In this document: piece by piece, positions 43,037 to 53,855 of the stretch
Numbering within the stretch: position 1 is the stretch's first letter
Layout of the letters: the number at the start of each line of letters is the position of its first letter
Assembly (NCBI GenBank): GCA_022792295.1
Contig: JAAWAR010000127.1
Coordinates: 1 to 57,197 of the forward strand
Reading direction: 5' to 3'
DNA length: 57,197 nt
From: Lachnospiraceae bacterium
GTDB taxonomy: Bacteria; Bacillota; Clostridia; Lachnospirales; Lachnospiraceae
Notes under the pieces: generated by a model
What the model saw: the letters and a program-made list of their open reading frames with translations, nothing else
Databases searched by the model: none
What the model was told of the DNA's origin: nothing
Made by a program: the position numbers and the translations under genes

Positions 43037-46000
43037 TCAGGCCAGTATCTGGTCCAGCGTTCCAAGCAGGTTTTCTATGTCAATCGGCTTTGCTATATGG
43101 CCGTTCATCCCGCATCGGAGAGCCTCCTGTTTGTCCTCCTCAAAGGCATTGGCTGTCATTGCGATAATGGGGATAGATGACAAAGCCCTTGTCTCCAGAC
43201 TGCGGATCGCTTTTGTCGCCTCATAGCCATCCATGACAGGCATCTGGACATCCATCAAAATCAGCTGATAGTAGCCGTGCTCGGAATGCTTCAGCATATC
43301 CACGGCGATCTGCCCGTTCTCCGCAATCTCGACCGAAAAGCCCGCCTCGCTTAAGATCGCTGCAGCGATCTCCTGATTCAGCTCATTGTCCTCTGCTAAA
43401 AGGATACGCCCGGTGCGGTGCTTCTTTAATTCTCCCTTTGTCTCCTGCTCCCCGGCCTTATCCGTCTGTACAATCGAGCGCAGGCAGTTCCTGAGCTCCG
43501 ACAAAAACAAAGGCTTGCTGCAGAACGCGGATACCCCGGCCTCTTTTGCTTCCTCCTCAATGTCAGACCAGTCGTATGCAGTCAGGACGATTACAGGCAC
43601 GTTTTCGTCTGTCTCCTTGCGTATCCTGCGGACGACCTCAATGCCGTTCATATCGGGAAGCAGCCAGTCAACGATGTAGACCTGATAATCATTTTTACGC
43701 ATTACCGCCTGTTTCGTACGCAGCACCGCCTCCTTTCCCGAAAGCGTCCACTCCGCACGCATCCCGATCTGCTGTAGCATGTAGGATACGCTGTCACAGG
43801 CATTAAAATCATCATCGACCACTAACGCCCGGCAGCCCCGCAATTCTGGAATTGCCTGCGACTCCTTCTTCCCGGAATGCAGACGGAAGGTAAAGGAAAC
43901 CGTAACCTCCGTTCCGACCCCCTGCTCGCTTTTCACCTCAATCGTACCGCTCATCATGTCCACGATGTTTTTTGTGATCGCCATGCCGAGACCTGTTCCC
44001 TGGATTCGGCTGATCGTGGAAGTCCGCTCCCTCTCAAAAGGCTCAAAAATATGCGCCACAAATTCCTCGCTCATTCCGATTCCGGTGTCCTTCACACAGA
44101 ATTCGTAATGTCCGAAACCTTTCGGGGCTCCGGGCTTTTCCGTGATCCGTAAGCTGACCGAACCGCCTGCTCCCGTATACTTGACCGCATTGCTTAACAG
44201 ATTCAGAAGTACCTGATTCAGGCGCAGCTTATCACAGTAGATCTCCTCGTCCAGAACATCTACCGCATCCATATAAAGCTCCAGCTGCTTGGCGTGAATA
44301 TCGGCCTGTACGATGCTGTACAGTCCATGCAGAATCTCCGGCAAACTGCATTCCTTCTCATCCAAATGCATCTTACCGCTCTCAATCCGGCTCATATCCA
44401 GAATATCATTAATCAGGCTCAGCAGGTGATTTCCTGACGTCATAATTTTCTTTAAGTATTCCTCAACCTGCTCCTTATGCTCGATGTGCGTCAGCGCCAG
44501 ACCTGTAAATCCGACGATCGCATTCATCGGCGTGCGAATATCATGCGACATATTGGACAGGAATACACTCTTTGCTTTGCTGGCCCGGTTTGCCTGCAAA
44601 AGCGCGGTCTCCAGCAGATTTTTCTTTTCCATTTCACTGCGTGTTTCCTCATCCACGCTCCGAAAACCCAAAACTGCCACATGCCTCTGCTCCCAGCTCC
44701 CGGCACGTACGGCTTTCATCTGGAAATACCGCATTTCTCCGTCGCACAATGTACGATAGTTGACGTAATATATATTTTTCTCGGCCAGTTCCTTTTTTAA
44801 TGTTGCGGCGGACATGGCCTCCTTAAGCGTCTCCCTGTCCTCAGAATACACACAGGCTTGTATGTACTGCTCAATGCTATTTTCCAGAGGCCGTTTTTCT
44901 GAAAAGGCAGCGCTCAGTTTATGCGATCTGCAGTCTTTAAGCCGCAGAGGGACCCCCTCTCCGGTATCCAGATCAAACGAGCAGACCAGATTATAGTCAA
45001 TACTTAACGCCTGGATTAACTCCATCTGGCGCCGTCTATTCTTTTCTTCCTCTAGCTTTTGCGCGGTGCAGTCCAAAAGGAACCGCTGGTAGACCAGCTC
45101 ACCATTTCTGTTTATGAGCTTGACATTACCCATAATATGCAGGATGCTCCCATCCTGATGCCGCACACGGTATTCGGCACTTACGCTGTCCCCCTCTTTT
45201 TTGAGCTCCTGAATCATCTTTCTGAGCGCCGGCTGATCCTCCTCAAGAACGGAAGACGCGACCATATCAAAGCCGTCCGCTTCCATCTCCTCCTGCGACT
45301 CATAGCCCAGGATCTTAAGCGCCGCTTTATTGATGCTTAAGATATTCGAGCCATCCATCGTGTGGCACATGACACCGCAGTCCATTGTCGTGAAAATCGT
45401 CTCCAGCGTGTGGTTCTTTTTTATGATTTCCTGCTCGTAGGCACGTTCCTGCGTCGCATCAATGGCCACACCAACAGTTCCCATGACGCTTCCATCCAGA
45501 TCATACAAGGGAGACTTATAGGTCGTCAAAAGCCGTACGCCTTCTCCTGTCTGGACTGTCTCCTCCGAAACACAGGTTTTTCTGCTGCTCATCACGACGC
45601 GCTCCGACTCGATGCAGGCGGGGTCATCCTGTTCTACATTCCAGATGTAGGCGTGGCCGCGCCCCTCTACCTGTTTCTTGGTCTTGTTAACCGTCTTGCA
45701 GAAGCTGTCATTTACTTTTTCATGGATGCCATTTTTATCCTTGTACCAAATGAGATTCGGGATGTTGTTGATTGTCGCCTCAAGATACTGGCTGGTCTCC
45801 CAAAAATCTCTCCCAAGCTTGCACTTTTTCTGCCATTTTGTAAAACGAAAAGCGAGCTCTGCCTCCGACATAGGGAGCACCCATATATCATCAATCTCAG
45901 GAAAAGCATCGGCCAGTTCCAAGACCTGCTCCCGCTCTGCGAGCAAAATCAGCTCTGCACCTGCGCGTTTACACCCGGCTAATGTCTGTACGATTTTTCC

Positions 46001-46180
46001 CGCATCCGTTTCATGTACATCTGCCAAGATCACATCCGCTTTTGCCGCCAATGCACGCTCCGGCTCTACGCTCTCAGAAAACTCGTGAGTAAAATGCTCC
46101 AGCGGGGTCATTCCCTTTATCCCTTCAAAGATTCTGCGCTGGCAGCCAACCAAAAAAAAGTGAAGATGGCAATGATACAT
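43037..46180 (-). CDS. Hybrid PAS sensor histidine kinase with two receiver domains
   Basis: A 1047-residue soluble signalling protein. The N-terminal 115 residues look like a degenerate receiver (KADVILADV, AELILLAER). PAS-like domains follow (about 130-245, 255-375 and 390-530), then HisKA with FLSNMSHDIRTPMNA, HATPase with LNLLSNAVKY, DTGIGM and GTGLGMAI, receiver 1 (VYIVDWLLPDMNG) and receiver 2 (LILMDVQMPVMDG). No transmembrane helix is seen. ATG 46180 is chosen because GGGAGG lies upstream and the promoter -10 at 46218-46223 rules out the longer frame to 46246. There is no separate output domain. It is divergent from the dehydratase-activase-like gene. The signal is unknown. Confidence 0.9.
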   Translation of the reverse strand: MYHCHLHFFLVGCQRRIFEGIKGMTPLEHFTHEFSESVEPERALAAKADVILADVHETDAGKIVQTLAGCKRAGAELILLAEREQVLELADAFPEIDDIWVLPMSEAELAFRFTKWQKKCKLGRDFWETSQYLEATINNIPNLIWYKDKNGIHEKVNDSFCKTVNKTKKQVEGRGHAYIWNVEQDDPACIESERVVMSSRKTCVSEETVQTGEGVRLLTTYKSPLYDLDGSVMGTVGVAIDATQERAYEQEIIKKNHTLETIFTTMDCGVMCHTMDGSNILSINKAALKILGYESQEEMEADGFDMVASSVLEEDQPALRKMIQELKKEGDSVSAEYRVRHQDGSILHIMGNVKLINRNGELVYQRFLLDCTAQKLEEEKNRRRQMELIQALSIDYNLVCSFDLDTGEGVPLRLKDCRSHKLSAAFSEKRPLENSIEQYIQACVYSEDRETLKEAMSAATLKKELAEKNIYYVNYRTLCDGEMRYFQMKAVRAGSWEQRHVAVLGFRSVDEETRSEMEKKNLLETALLQANRASKAKSVFLSNMSHDIRTPMNAIVGFTGLALTHIEHKEQVEEYLKKIMTSGNHLLSLINDILDMSRIESGKMHLDEKECSLPEILHGLYSIVQADIHAKQLELYMDAVDVLDEEIYCDKLRLNQVLLNLLSNAVKYTGAGGSVSLRITEKPGAPKGFGHYEFCVKDTGIGMSEEFVAHIFEPFERERTSTISRIQGTGLGMAITKNIVDMMSGTIEVKSEQGVGTEVTVSFTFRLHSGKKESQAIPELRGCRALVVDDDFNACDSVSYMLQQIGMRAEWTLSGKEAVLRTKQAVMRKNDYQVYIVDWLLPDMNGIEVVRRIRKETDENVPVIVLTAYDWSDIEEEAKEAGVSAFCSKPLFLSELRNCLRSIVQTDKAGEQETKGELKKHRTGRILLAEDNELNQEIAAAILSEAGFSVEIAENGQIAVDMLKHSEHGYYQLILMDVQMPVMDGYEATKAIRSLETRALSSIPIIAMTANAFEEDKQEALRCGMNGHIAKPIDIENLLGTLDQILA

Positions 46181-46217
46181 ATCCGGTATCCTCCCTGTGT
46201 AAATTTGCAGTGTCTCC

Positions 46218-46223
46218 ATTATA
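46218..46223 (-). promoter_or_regulatory. Extended -10 of the hybrid kinase gene
   Basis: TATAAT preceded by TGT (extended -10 form) on the minus strand, without a good -35. Transcription would start near 46211, about 30 nt before ATG 46180. Confidence 0.5.
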
Positions 46224-46405
46224 ACACATCCTTGCCAAATTTCCATAACTGCATGATGAATTTTCTTTGATTTTTACAAGATTTCAAAGGGGAATCCTTA
46301 TACTGCTTCAGATATTTCGGCTTTCTCCCGCACGCTTCCCAAAAACTTTACGTTTTTTTTACATTGTTTTAACCTTTTTTAGCATGAGTTTCCACGTCCT
46401 GTCGA

Positions 46406-46434
46406 TTGTATTTCCGAAAAAATTATGGTATACT
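46406..46434 (+). promoter_or_regulatory. Promoter of the dehydratase-activase-like gene
   Basis: TTGTAT (46406-46411), 17-bp spacer, TATACT (46429-46434) preceded by TGG. The start would be near 46441, giving a leader of about 60 nt. The rest of the 46181-46405 gap shows only AT-rich, T-tract sequence and the kinase promoter. Confidence 0.65.
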
Positions 46435-46471
46435 TTGTCCGCAACGATTATACGATAGTGTTATCATACAA

Positions 46472-46501
46472 AGGAGGTAGGGGCGACACTCCCCCACTCA
46501 T
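46472..46501 (+). promoter_or_regulatory. Ribosome-binding site separated from the start by a small hairpin
   Basis: AGGAGG (46472-46477) is 24 nt from ATG 46502, too far for normal initiation, and an in-frame TAG at 46478-46480 excludes an earlier start. Between them GGGG (46480-46483) can pair with CCCC (46491-46494). Folding that hairpin would bring the site to within about 9-10 nt of the ATG. Confidence 0.4.
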
Positions 46502-49500
46502 ATGAATACATGCCACAGACTCGGAATTGACATTGGCTCCACCACCGTAAAGATCGCCTTGATCGACGATAGCGGCCGGCTTCTCTTTTCGGACTACGCC
46601 AGACATTACGCCAATATCCAGGAAACGCTGGCGCAGCTTTTAAAAAAATGCCGGGAAACCTGCGGAGAGGTTTCCCTGAAGCCAAGCATTACCGGCTCCG
46701 GGGGGCTCACGCTTTCCGGCCATTTACATATTCCCTTTACCCAAGAGGTCGTGGCCGTAGCCGCCGCGCTCCAGGATTATGCACCGCAGACGGATGTAGC
46801 GATCGAACTCGGCGGCGAGGATGCGAAGATTATCTATTTTACCGGTGGAATCGACCAGCGCATGAACGGAATCTGCGCTGGAGGTACTGGTTCCTTCATC
46901 GACCAGATGGCGTCTCTTTTGCAGACGGACGCCGCCGGTCTCAATGAATATGCGAAAAATTATAAGGCTGTCTATCCGATCGCGGCCCGCTGCGGCGTGT
47001 TCGCGAAATCGGATATTCAGCCGTTAATTAACGAGGGCGCGACCAGGGAAGACCTGGCGGCGTCTATTTTCCAGGCCGTCGTCAACCAGACAATCAGCGG
47101 CCTCGCCTGCGGTAAGCCTATCCGCGGCAATGTCGCCTTCTTAGGCGGTCCGCTGCACTTTCTCACGGAGCTCAAAGAGGCATTTATCCGCACGCTCAAT
47201 CTGAGCGAAGAACAGATCATCGCCCCGGCACATTCCCATCTGTTTGCCGCTGTCGGTGCCGCCATGAACGCAAAAGAAACCCCTATCCTCTCTCTTGACC
47301 GGCTGCTTGCCGATTTATCCGGCGGAATTCGGATGGAATTTGAGGTCAAGCGCATGGAACCGCTTTTTGAGGATGAGGAGGACTACCAGAGCTTCACCGT
47401 ACGCCACAACCGGCATAAAGTACGCCGCGATGACCTCTCCTCCTACTCGGGAAACTGCTTTCTGGGGATTGATGCCGGCTCCACAACGACCAAGGTTGCT
47501 CTCGTAGGCGAGGATGGCTCCCTGCTTTACAGCTTCTATGACAATAACAACGGGAGCCCGCTTACAACTGCGATCTCCTCGATCAAAGAGATCCGATCCC
47601 TGCTACCCGAAACGGCAAACATCGCCTGGTCCTGTTCAACCGGCTACGGGGAGGCACTTTTAAAGTCGGCCTTTTTGTTGGATGAGGGTGAGGTGGAGAC
47701 GATCTCTCACTACTATGCAGCCGCTTTTTTCAATCCCAACGTGGACTGCATCCTTGACATCGGCGGCCAGGATATGAAGTGCATCCGTATCAAAGACGGC
47801 GCCGTGGACAGTGTACAGTTAAACGAGGCCTGCTCCTCGGGCTGCGGCTCTTTCATCGAAACTTTTGCTAAATCCTTAAACTACAGCGTCCAGGACTTTG
47901 CCAAAGAGGCTCTGTTTGCCAAAAATCCGATTGACCTGGGAACCCGCTGCACGGTTTTTATGAATTCCAACGTAAAACAGGCGCAGAAGGAGGGGGCATC
48001 CGTTTCCGATATTTCCTCGGGACTGGCCTATTCCGTAATCCGCAACGCTCTCTTTAAGGTCATCAAAATCACGACCGCCTCCGATCTCGGAAAGAACGTA
48101 GTCGTCCAGGGCGGTACTTTTTACAACGACGCCGTCTTGAGAAGTTTTGAAAAGATTTCCGGCGGAGAAGCAGTCCGGCCCGACATTGCCGGTATTATGG
48201 GCGCATTCGGCGCGGCTTTGATCGCCCGTGAACGCTACAGCCATAATCCTAAAAAGACAGCTATGCTCTCCCTTGATAAGATCATTGGCCTGACCTACAC
48301 AACGACCATGAGCCGATGCCGCGGCTGTGTCAACCACTGCGTCCTGACGGTCAACCGTTTTGAAGGCGGACGCCAGTATATCTCCGGCAACCGCTGCGAA
48401 CGCGGTTTGGGCGTCGAGAAGGCAAAGCGTGATATTCCGAACCTGTTTACCTGGAAATACCGCCGTCTGTTCGACTATGAGCCGCTGTCTGCCGATCTGG
48501 CCTCCCGTGGAACCGTGGGCCTCCCGCGCGTCCTAAACATGTATGAAAACTATCCTTTTTGGGCCACATTTTTTAAGGCGCTTAAGTTTTCCGTCGTGCT
48601 CTCTCCCCAGTCCACGCGCCAGCTCTACGAGCTTGGCATCGAGACGATCCCGAGTGAGTCCGAGTGCTATCCGGCCAAGCTCGCCCACGGACATGTTTCC
48701 TGGCTCATCAAGCGGGGTGTGCCGTTCATCTTCTACCCTTGCGTTCCCTACGAGCGAAGGGAAATCCCGGAAGCCGGCAATCACTACAACTGTCCGATCG
48801 TAACCTCCTACGCCGAAAACATCAAAAACAACATGGAGGAGCTAAAGGAACAGGACATCCGTTTTATGAATCCGTTCCTGCCCTTTACCGACGAGCATGC
48901 GCTCACCAAGCAGCTCGTTATCGAATTTAAACGCGAATTCCAGATTTCCGAGGCAGAAATCCGGGCCGCCGCAAAAGCAGCATGGAGGGAGCTTGAGCAG
49001 GCACGTCTTGATGTCCAGAAAAAAGGCGAAGAAACGCTCGCCTATTTAAAGGAAACCGGCAAACGCGGTATCGTCCTGGCTGGCCGGCCGTACCACATCG
49101 ACCCGGAGATCAATCACGGCATTGCCGACCTGATCACCTCCTATGGTTTTGCGGTCCTCACGGAGGATTCCGTCTCCCATCTTGCGAAGGTGGAGCGCCC
49201 GCTGATCGTAACCGATCAGTGGATGTATCACTCCAGGCTGTATGCGGCCGCCTCTTTTGTAAAGACGCAGGACAATCTCGATCTGGTACAGCTAAATTCC
49301 TTCGGATGCGGCCTGGATGCCGTGACAACCGACCAGGTGAGCGATATTCTGACCGGCTCAGGAAAGATCTATACGGTCCTGAAAATAGACGAAGTGAATA
49401 ACCTTGGGGCGGCAAGGATCCGGATCCGTTCCCTGATTTCTGCGCTGCGCGTACGCGAGGAACGCCGCTACACGCGGACCATCGTTTCCAGTGCCTACAG

Positions 49501-50824
49501 CCGTGTGGTCTTCACGAAAGAGATGCAGAAAAACTATACGCTTCTCTGCCCGCAGATGTCGCCCATTCACTTTGAACTGCTGGAGCCGGCTATCCGCACC
49601 TTTGGCTATAACCTTGTGATCCTCAAAAACGATGACAAATCTGCCGTGGACACGGGGCTTAAATATGTCAACAACGATGCCTGCTACCCGTCTCTTATCG
49701 TAATCGGGCAGCTCATGGATGCGCTGCTTTCCGGTCAGTATGACTTAGATCATACAGCTGTCATTATGTCGCAGACCGGCGGAGGCTGCCGTGCCTCCAA
49801 CTACATCGGCTTTATTCGCAGAGCGCTTGAAAAGGCCGGGATGCCACAGGTTCCCGTGATCTCTTTAAATGCCAACGGCATGGAGACGAATCCAGGCTTT
49901 TCCTACTCGGTGCCGATGATCGCAAAGGCGATGCAGGCCATCGTCTACGGCGATGTGTTCATGCGCGTCCTCTATGCCACAAGGCCCTATGAGCGCGATC
50001 CCGGGTCTGCCAACGCGCTGCATGAAAAGTGGAAGAAAGTCTGCATAAAGGCTCTGTCCTGCCGCTCGCTCGGCATGATGGATTTCACGCGCAACATCCG
50101 CGGCATTATCCACGATTTCGACACACTGCCAAGACTGTCTGTGAAGAAGCCGAAGGTCGGCATCGTTGGCGAGATCCTTGTAAAATTTTCTCCGACCGCC
50201 AATAATCACATCGTCGAGCTTTTGGAGGCCGAGGGGGCGGAAGCGGTGATGCCGGATCTGATGGACTTTCTCCTGTACTGCTTCTACAACAGCAACTTCA
50301 AGGCCGAACATCTGGGGACCAAGCGTTCGATCGCCTATATGTGCAATATGGGAATCTCCCTTTTGGAGTATCTTCGAAAAGCGGCCCGGATTGCCCTCGA
50401 AAAGAGCGAGCACTTTATACCGCCTGCCCGGATTAAGACCCTGGCCGTGATGGCCAATGACTTCGTCTCTCTCGGCAACCAGACCGGAGAAGGATGGTTT
50501 CTGACCGGGGAGATGCTGGAGCTTATCAAAAGCGGCGTCGGCAACATCGTCTGTGTCCAGCCCTTTGGCTGCCTGCCGAACCATATCGTAGGAAAAGGTG
50601 TAATCAAAGAGCTTCGGAAAAGCTATCCGAATGCCAATATCATCGCCGTTGACTACGACCCGGGTGCAAGCGAGGTAAACCAGTTAAACCGCATTAAGCT
50701 CATGCTGGCAACCGCCCACAAAAATCTCGCCAATGAGCCGAACGATGCGGAGCTTTTGGCGGCCGCCACCTCGGAACGCCTAAAGGCCTTACAGGCCCGG
50801 CAGGTACGCGGCCTTCAGGTTTGA
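46502..50824 (+). CDS. Large fused 2-hydroxyacyl-CoA dehydratase activase-like protein
   Basis: A 1440-residue protein related to activators of 2-hydroxyglutaryl-CoA dehydratase and benzoyl-CoA reductase. Two ASKHA ATPase domains of the BcrAD/BadFG type begin at GIDIGSTT (8-15) and GIDAGSTT (322-329), each with its own later [10 protein letters not shown]- or [10 protein letters not shown]-type motif. [10 protein letters not shown] in the second suggests an iron-sulfur cysteine. A Cys cluster ([10 protein letters not shown]) follows near residue 605, then a DUF2229-like region (about 675-890) and a long C-terminal part with HgdB-like features such as GGGCRASNY. Known activases are about 260 residues, so this is a multi-domain fusion. 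Its electron acceptor is unknown. It converges with the hydrogenase. Confidence 0.88.
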   Translation: MNTCHRLGIDIGSTTVKIALIDDSGRLLFSDYARHYANIQETLAQLLKKCRETCGEVSLKPSITGSGGLTLSGHLHIPFTQEVVAVAAALQDYAPQTDVAIELGGEDAKIIYFTGGIDQRMNGICAGGTGSFIDQMASLLQTDAAGLNEYAKNYKAVYPIAARCGVFAKSDIQPLINEGATREDLAASIFQAVVNQTISGLACGKPIRGNVAFLGGPLHFLTELKEAFIRTLNLSEEQIIAPAHSHLFAAVGAAMNAKETPILSLDRLLADLSGGIRMEFEVKRMEPLFEDEEDYQSFTVRHNRHKVRRDDLSSYSGNCFLGIDAGSTTTKVALVGEDGSLLYSFYDNNNGSPLTTAISSIKEIRSLLPETANIAWSCSTGYGEALLKSAFLLDEGEVETISHYYAAAFFNPNVDCILDIGGQDMKCIRIKDGAVDSVQLNEACSSGCGSFIETFAKSLNYSVQDFAKEALFAKNPIDLGTRCTVFMNSNVKQAQKEGASVSDISSGLAYSVIRNALFKVIKITTASDLGKNVVVQGGTFYNDAVLRSFEKISGGEAVRPDIAGIMGAFGAALIARERYSHNPKKTAMLSLDKIIGLTYTTTMSRCRGCVNHCVLTVNRFEGGRQYISGNRCERGLGVEKAKRDIPNLFTWKYRRLFDYEPLSADLASRGTVGLPRVLNMYENYPFWATFFKALKFSVVLSPQSTRQLYELGIETIPSESECYPAKLAHGHVSWLIKRGVPFIFYPCVPYERREIPEAGNHYNCPIVTSYAENIKNNMEELKEQDIRFMNPFLPFTDEHALTKQLVIEFKREFQISEAEIRAAAKAAWRELEQARLDVQKKGEETLAYLKETGKRGIVLAGRPYHIDPEINHGIADLITSYGFAVLTEDSVSHLAKVERPLIVTDQWMYHSRLYAAASFVKTQDNLDLVQLNSFGCGLDAVTTDQVSDILTGSGKIYTVLKIDEVNNLGAARIRIRSLISALRVREERRYTRTIVSSAYSRVVFTKEMQKNYTLLCPQMSPIHFELLEPAIRTFGYNLVILKNDDKSAVDTGLKYVNNDACYPSLIVIGQLMDALLSGQYDLDHTAVIMSQTGGGCRASNYIGFIRRALEKAGMPQVPVISLNANGMETNPGFSYSVPMIAKAMQAIVYGDVFMRVLYATRPYERDPGSANALHEKWKKVCIKALSCRSLGMMDFTRNIRGIIHDFDTLPRLSVKKPKVGIVGEILVKFSPTANNHIVELLEAEGAEAVMPDLMDFLLYCFYNSNFKAEHLGTKRSIAYMCNMGISLLEYLRKAARIALEKSEHFIPPARIKTLAVMANDFVSLGNQTGEGWFLTGEMLELIKSGVGNIVCVQPFGCLPNHIVGKGVIKELRKSYPNANIIAVDYDPGASEVNQLNRIKLMLATAHKNLANEPNDAELLAAATSERLKALQARQVRGLQV

Positions 50825-50834
50825 CGGCTTGATT

Positions 50835-50880
50835 CAAAAAACCGCAGGTGCCCGGTTTTGTCCGGACACCTGCGGTTTTT
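50835..50880. terminator. Bidirectional intrinsic terminator
   Basis: AAAAACCGCAGGTG and CACCTGCGGTTTTT form a stem of about 14 bp extended by CCGG/CCGG around one mismatch. T runs of 5 and 6 lie on the two strands. It separates the convergent activase-like and hydrogenase genes. Confidence 0.93.
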
Positions 50881-50896
50881 GTCTGTGTTAATGAAT

Positions 50897-52360
50897 TTAT
50901 TTCGTGTGCTCACGATGCATGGAGAACGAATCCATGTCATAGTTGTTCAGGTTTTCCCATACGCCGCGGTCATCCGCCTTTGCAATCAGGCTGTCACGGT
51001 CCTTTTTAAAGCCGGCTTCCTGTTTCAGATTGCTCGGGCCGCCTACACAGCCGCCCTGGCACATCATTCCCTCGATAAAGTCCTCGGGAAGACGGCCGAC
51101 CTTCATGAGCAGGAGCGCCTTCTTTACCTCTGCCGGTCCGCTGCAACGGGCCACCTTAATGTCCGTATTCTCTCCTTTTTCCTTCAGGCACTGCAGCACC
51201 GCGCCGGTCACGCCGCCGCCGTTTCCAAAGCGCTTTCCGTAAACGCTGGCCTGCTGGGTATCGTATTCCTCCGGTTCCAGTTCGACCTCCTTGGCGCGCA
51301 TCAGCTCAATCGCCTCTCCGAAGGTCAGGACATAATCCGCATTCCCCTCGACGCTCTTATCCGCCGCCTCGGCCTTTTTCGCCATGCACGGGCCGATGAA
51401 GACTGTAACCGTCTCCGGATCCTTTGCCTTCAGCATTCTTGAGACTGCGCACATCGGGGAAACCGTTGTGGACAGATTGTCAATCAGGGTCGGATAGTGC
51501 TTTTTAATCAGATTCACAAACGCCGGACAGCAGGAGGTTGTCATCTTTTTGCCTTCTTTATACGCCTCGGCCCATTCCATCGCCTCGTAAGCCGCAGTCA
51601 TATCGCCGCCTGCACCGACCTCAACCATGTCGGTAAAACCGACCTTTTTCAGTGCGGTCCGCCAGCTTCCCATTGTAATATCCGGGCCAAATTCACCCTC
51701 TCCGGCCGGAGCCACCATCGCGACCACCTTTTTGCCTGCTTTGATGGCGTTAATGACCTGTACAATGTATACCTTTGTTGTAAGCGCGCCGAACGGACAG
51801 CTCCGCACACAGGCTCCGCACTGAATGCACTTCTTTTCATCAATCTGACAGATACCGGTCTCTAAATCCATCGTGATTGCATCCACGGGGCAGGCACGCC
51901 TGCAGGGACGTATAAGCTCCGCGATCGCGTTGTACGGACAGGCCTGTGAGCACTTTCCGCATTCCTTACATTTCTTCGGATCAATGTGCGCACGGTCGCG
52001 GCCGATCGAGATCGCACCAAAGGCGCAGGCATTCTCACATGCCTTTCCCATACACTTCTGGCAGTTGTCAGTGACAACGAAACGGGTGATCGGACACTCC
52101 TCGCATGCAGAAGAAATGATCTGAATTATATTGTCGCTATGTTTGTCACTCGGACATTTTCCCTCCGCAAGACGCACTCTCTGGCGGATAATCTCCCGCT
52201 CCTTGTATACGCAGCAGCGGAAATGGGCCTTGGGACCCGGGATCAGCTTAAAGGGGATCCCATCCTTTTCTTCATCCAGCCGGCCCTCGAATGCCAACTG
52301 TGCAACCTCATGCAAGACATTGTACTTTATATTAAGCAATGCCTCATCATTCGTTCTCAT
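50897..52360 (-). CDS. [FeFe] hydrogenase, group B type, with ferredoxin clusters
   Basis: A 487-residue iron-only hydrogenase that interconverts protons and H2. The N-terminal part (about 60-205) has many Cys in ferredoxin-like motifs (CQKCMGKACENAC, CKECGKCSQAC, CIQCGACVRSC). The H-cluster motifs are TSCCPAF (C277, C278), GPCMAKKAE (C325) and MMCQGGCVGGP (C434, C438). The TSCCPAF and PCMAKK forms and the missing MPC are typical of group B enzymes of gut Clostridia, whose physiological direction is unsettled. GGAGGAAAAG precedes ATG 52360. It has its own promoter (52416-52444) but also follows a TM1266-type regulator and an ABC importer in the same direction. Maturases HydEFG are not in this window. 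Confidence 0.9.
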   Translation of the reverse strand: MRTNDEALLNIKYNVLHEVAQLAFEGRLDEEKDGIPFKLIPGPKAHFRCCVYKEREIIRQRVRLAEGKCPSDKHSDNIIQIISSACEECPITRFVVTDNCQKCMGKACENACAFGAISIGRDRAHIDPKKCKECGKCSQACPYNAIAELIRPCRRACPVDAITMDLETGICQIDEKKCIQCGACVRSCPFGALTTKVYIVQVINAIKAGKKVVAMVAPAGEGEFGPDITMGSWRTALKKVGFTDMVEVGAGGDMTAAYEAMEWAEAYKEGKKMTTSCCPAFVNLIKKHYPTLIDNLSTTVSPMCAVSRMLKAKDPETVTVFIGPCMAKKAEAADKSVEGNADYVLTFGEAIELMRAKEVELEPEEYDTQQASVYGKRFGNGGGVTGAVLQCLKEKGENTDIKVARCSGPAEVKKALLLMKVGRLPEDFIEGMMCQGGCVGGPSNLKQEAGFKKDRDSLIAKADDRGVWENLNNYDMDSFSMHREHTK

Positions 52361-52415
52361 GACTTTTCCTCCTGACCTTTCCTAAAACCTGTTTACTCCT
52401 CTTTTTACGCCCCTA

Positions 52416-52444
52416 ATTATCGCATATCCCAGTTCCGGCCGCAA
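52416..52444 (-). promoter_or_regulatory. Promoter of the hydrogenase gene
   Basis: TTGCGG (52439-52444), 17-bp spacer, GATAAT (52416-52421) preceded by TGC (extended -10), on the minus strand. An A10 tract lies a little upstream (about 52450-52460 region). The leader would be about 50 nt. Confidence 0.55.
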
Positions 52445-52529
52445 GATTGTTGTTGTTTTTTTTTTAACAATTTTGCCGGGTTCCTCTTTATTTTCTTAAG
52501 TCAGTGATCCGAAGGAAAAAAAACATGTC

Positions 52530-53102
52530 CTAAAGCTGTAAAATCCTGGCATTAAAATGGGCAGCCTCCTCCTTGGAATGCACGGCCACAATGACGGTGC
52601 GCCCTTTGGAATATTCCTGTATCATGCAGACTGCACGCCGTTTATTTTCCTCATCCAGGCCTGCAAAGGGTTCGTCTAAAAGAAGCAGCTCGGATGGAGC
52701 CAAAAGTGCACGCAAGAGCGCCACACGCCGTTTCATGCCCCCGGAGCATTCACGGACTTTTTTAAGGAGAGCCGCCTCAGGAAGGAGCCGCAAGGCAGCA
52801 AAAGCAAGCTCCTGCGCAGTATAGAGTTTCCCCGTCACGAGGCGCAGATTGGAGAGCACGGAGCTCTCCTCAAGCAGCCTGTCCTCCTGGAACACAGCCG
52901 ACACCCGCTTTCCCTCAAGCCCCAGCAGGCTCCCCTCATCCGGCTTTTCCAGACGCATCAGAAGCCGCAGAAACGTGGTTTTCCCACTCCCGGAAGGAGC
53001 CGCCAGACAGCAGCACTCTCCGTCTTCGAGCCGTACAGTCACATGGGATAATACGGTCTCGTTCCCGAACCGTTTGGATACATCCCTCAATTCGATCGCC
53101 AT
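52530..53102 (-). CDS. ABC importer ATP-binding protein (SsuB/TauB-like)
   Basis: A 190-residue, unusually short ABC ATPase. Walker A is APSGSGKTT (35-43, with Ala for the first Gly), signature ECSGGMKRRVALLRA, Walker B ELLLLDEPFAGLD and H-loop VAVHS. The usual region between the helical domain and the end is shortened relative to the 240-260 residues of SsuB/TauB. It lies 6 bp after the permease gene. Together with the permease and lipoprotein it forms a complete importer. The ligand is unknown. Confidence 0.88.
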   Translation of the reverse strand: MAIELRDVSKRFGNETVLSHVTVRLEDGECCCLAAPSGSGKTTFLRLLMRLEKPDEGSLLGLEGKRVSAVFQEDRLLEESSVLSNLRLVTGKLYTAQELAFAALRLLPEAALLKKVRECSGGMKRRVALLRALLAPSELLLLDEPFAGLDEENKRRAVCMIQEYSKGRTVIVAVHSKEEAAHFNARILQL

Positions 53103-53108
53103 ATTCTC

Positions 53109-53834
53109 TCATCTCTCCCTCATGCACTCTTTTAAAATAAGAAGAAACACCTTCTCAAAGGCCGCGCTGACGAGAATGATCGTGAGCGTCCACGCAAACA
53201 GCTCCGCCGTGCTTAAGTAAATTTTCGCCATATAAAGTCCCTCGCCGATCGAGCCGGCCGGGACCCCGATGACCTCCGCGGCGATTCCCGACTTAAAGCC
53301 CATACCGAGCGCCGTCTTGCAGGCAGACGAAAGGTACGGCCCTAGGGCCGGCCGGTAGAGGCAAAGAGCCCTTTTCCACGCCGGAATACGAAATACCTGC
53401 GCCATCTCAAGAAGCTTTTTATCCGCTCCGGCAAGCCCCGACTCCGTTGTCACATGAATGATCGGATAAACCACCACAAAGGAAATGAACACGGACAGAT
53501 TTTTTGAGCCCGTCCAGATTAACGCCAAAATCACAAACGATGCCACCGGGATTGATTTCATAAGCCGGACCGGCAGCGCTAAAAGTGCACCGGCAAACGG
53601 CCTCACAAAGGCCAGCGAGCCGGTCAAAAGCCCGGCAGCAAATGCGAGGCAGACGCCGAGCCCGATCCGAAAGACAGAAAAGCCCACGGCACTCCAAAAC
53701 GGACGGCTTACGGCCAGCCCTGCAAGCGCAAAGAGCGTATCGGCCGGCCCCACAAGCAGAAGGCTGTTTTTGACGAATATAGAAGCCGCCTGCCAGACAA
53801 GCAGCCAAAACAAGAAGATCGCTGGTTTCTTCAT
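53109..53834 (-). CDS. ABC importer permease (SsuC/TauC-like)
   Basis: A 241-residue permease with about six hydrophobic segments and the EAA loop region (KKLLEMAQVFRIPAWKRALC followed by YLSSACKTALGMGFKSGIAAEV), as in nitrate/sulfonate/taurine-type importers. It lies 21 bp after the lipoprotein gene and 6 bp before the ATPase gene. The family handles sulfonates, nitrate, thiamine precursors and similar small molecules, and the sequence does not decide among them. Confidence 0.88.
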   Translation of the reverse strand: MKKPAIFLFWLLVWQAASIFVKNSLLLVGPADTLFALAGLAVSRPFWSAVGFSVFRIGLGVCLAFAAGLLTGSLAFVRPFAGALLALPVRLMKSIPVASFVILALIWTGSKNLSVFISFVVVYPIIHVTTESGLAGADKKLLEMAQVFRIPAWKRALCLYRPALGPYLSSACKTALGMGFKSGIAAEVIGVPAGSIGEGLYMAKIYLSTAELFAWTLTIILVSAAFEKVFLLILKECMRER

Positions 53835-53855
53835 AAACGCCGTACGCTCCTTCGG

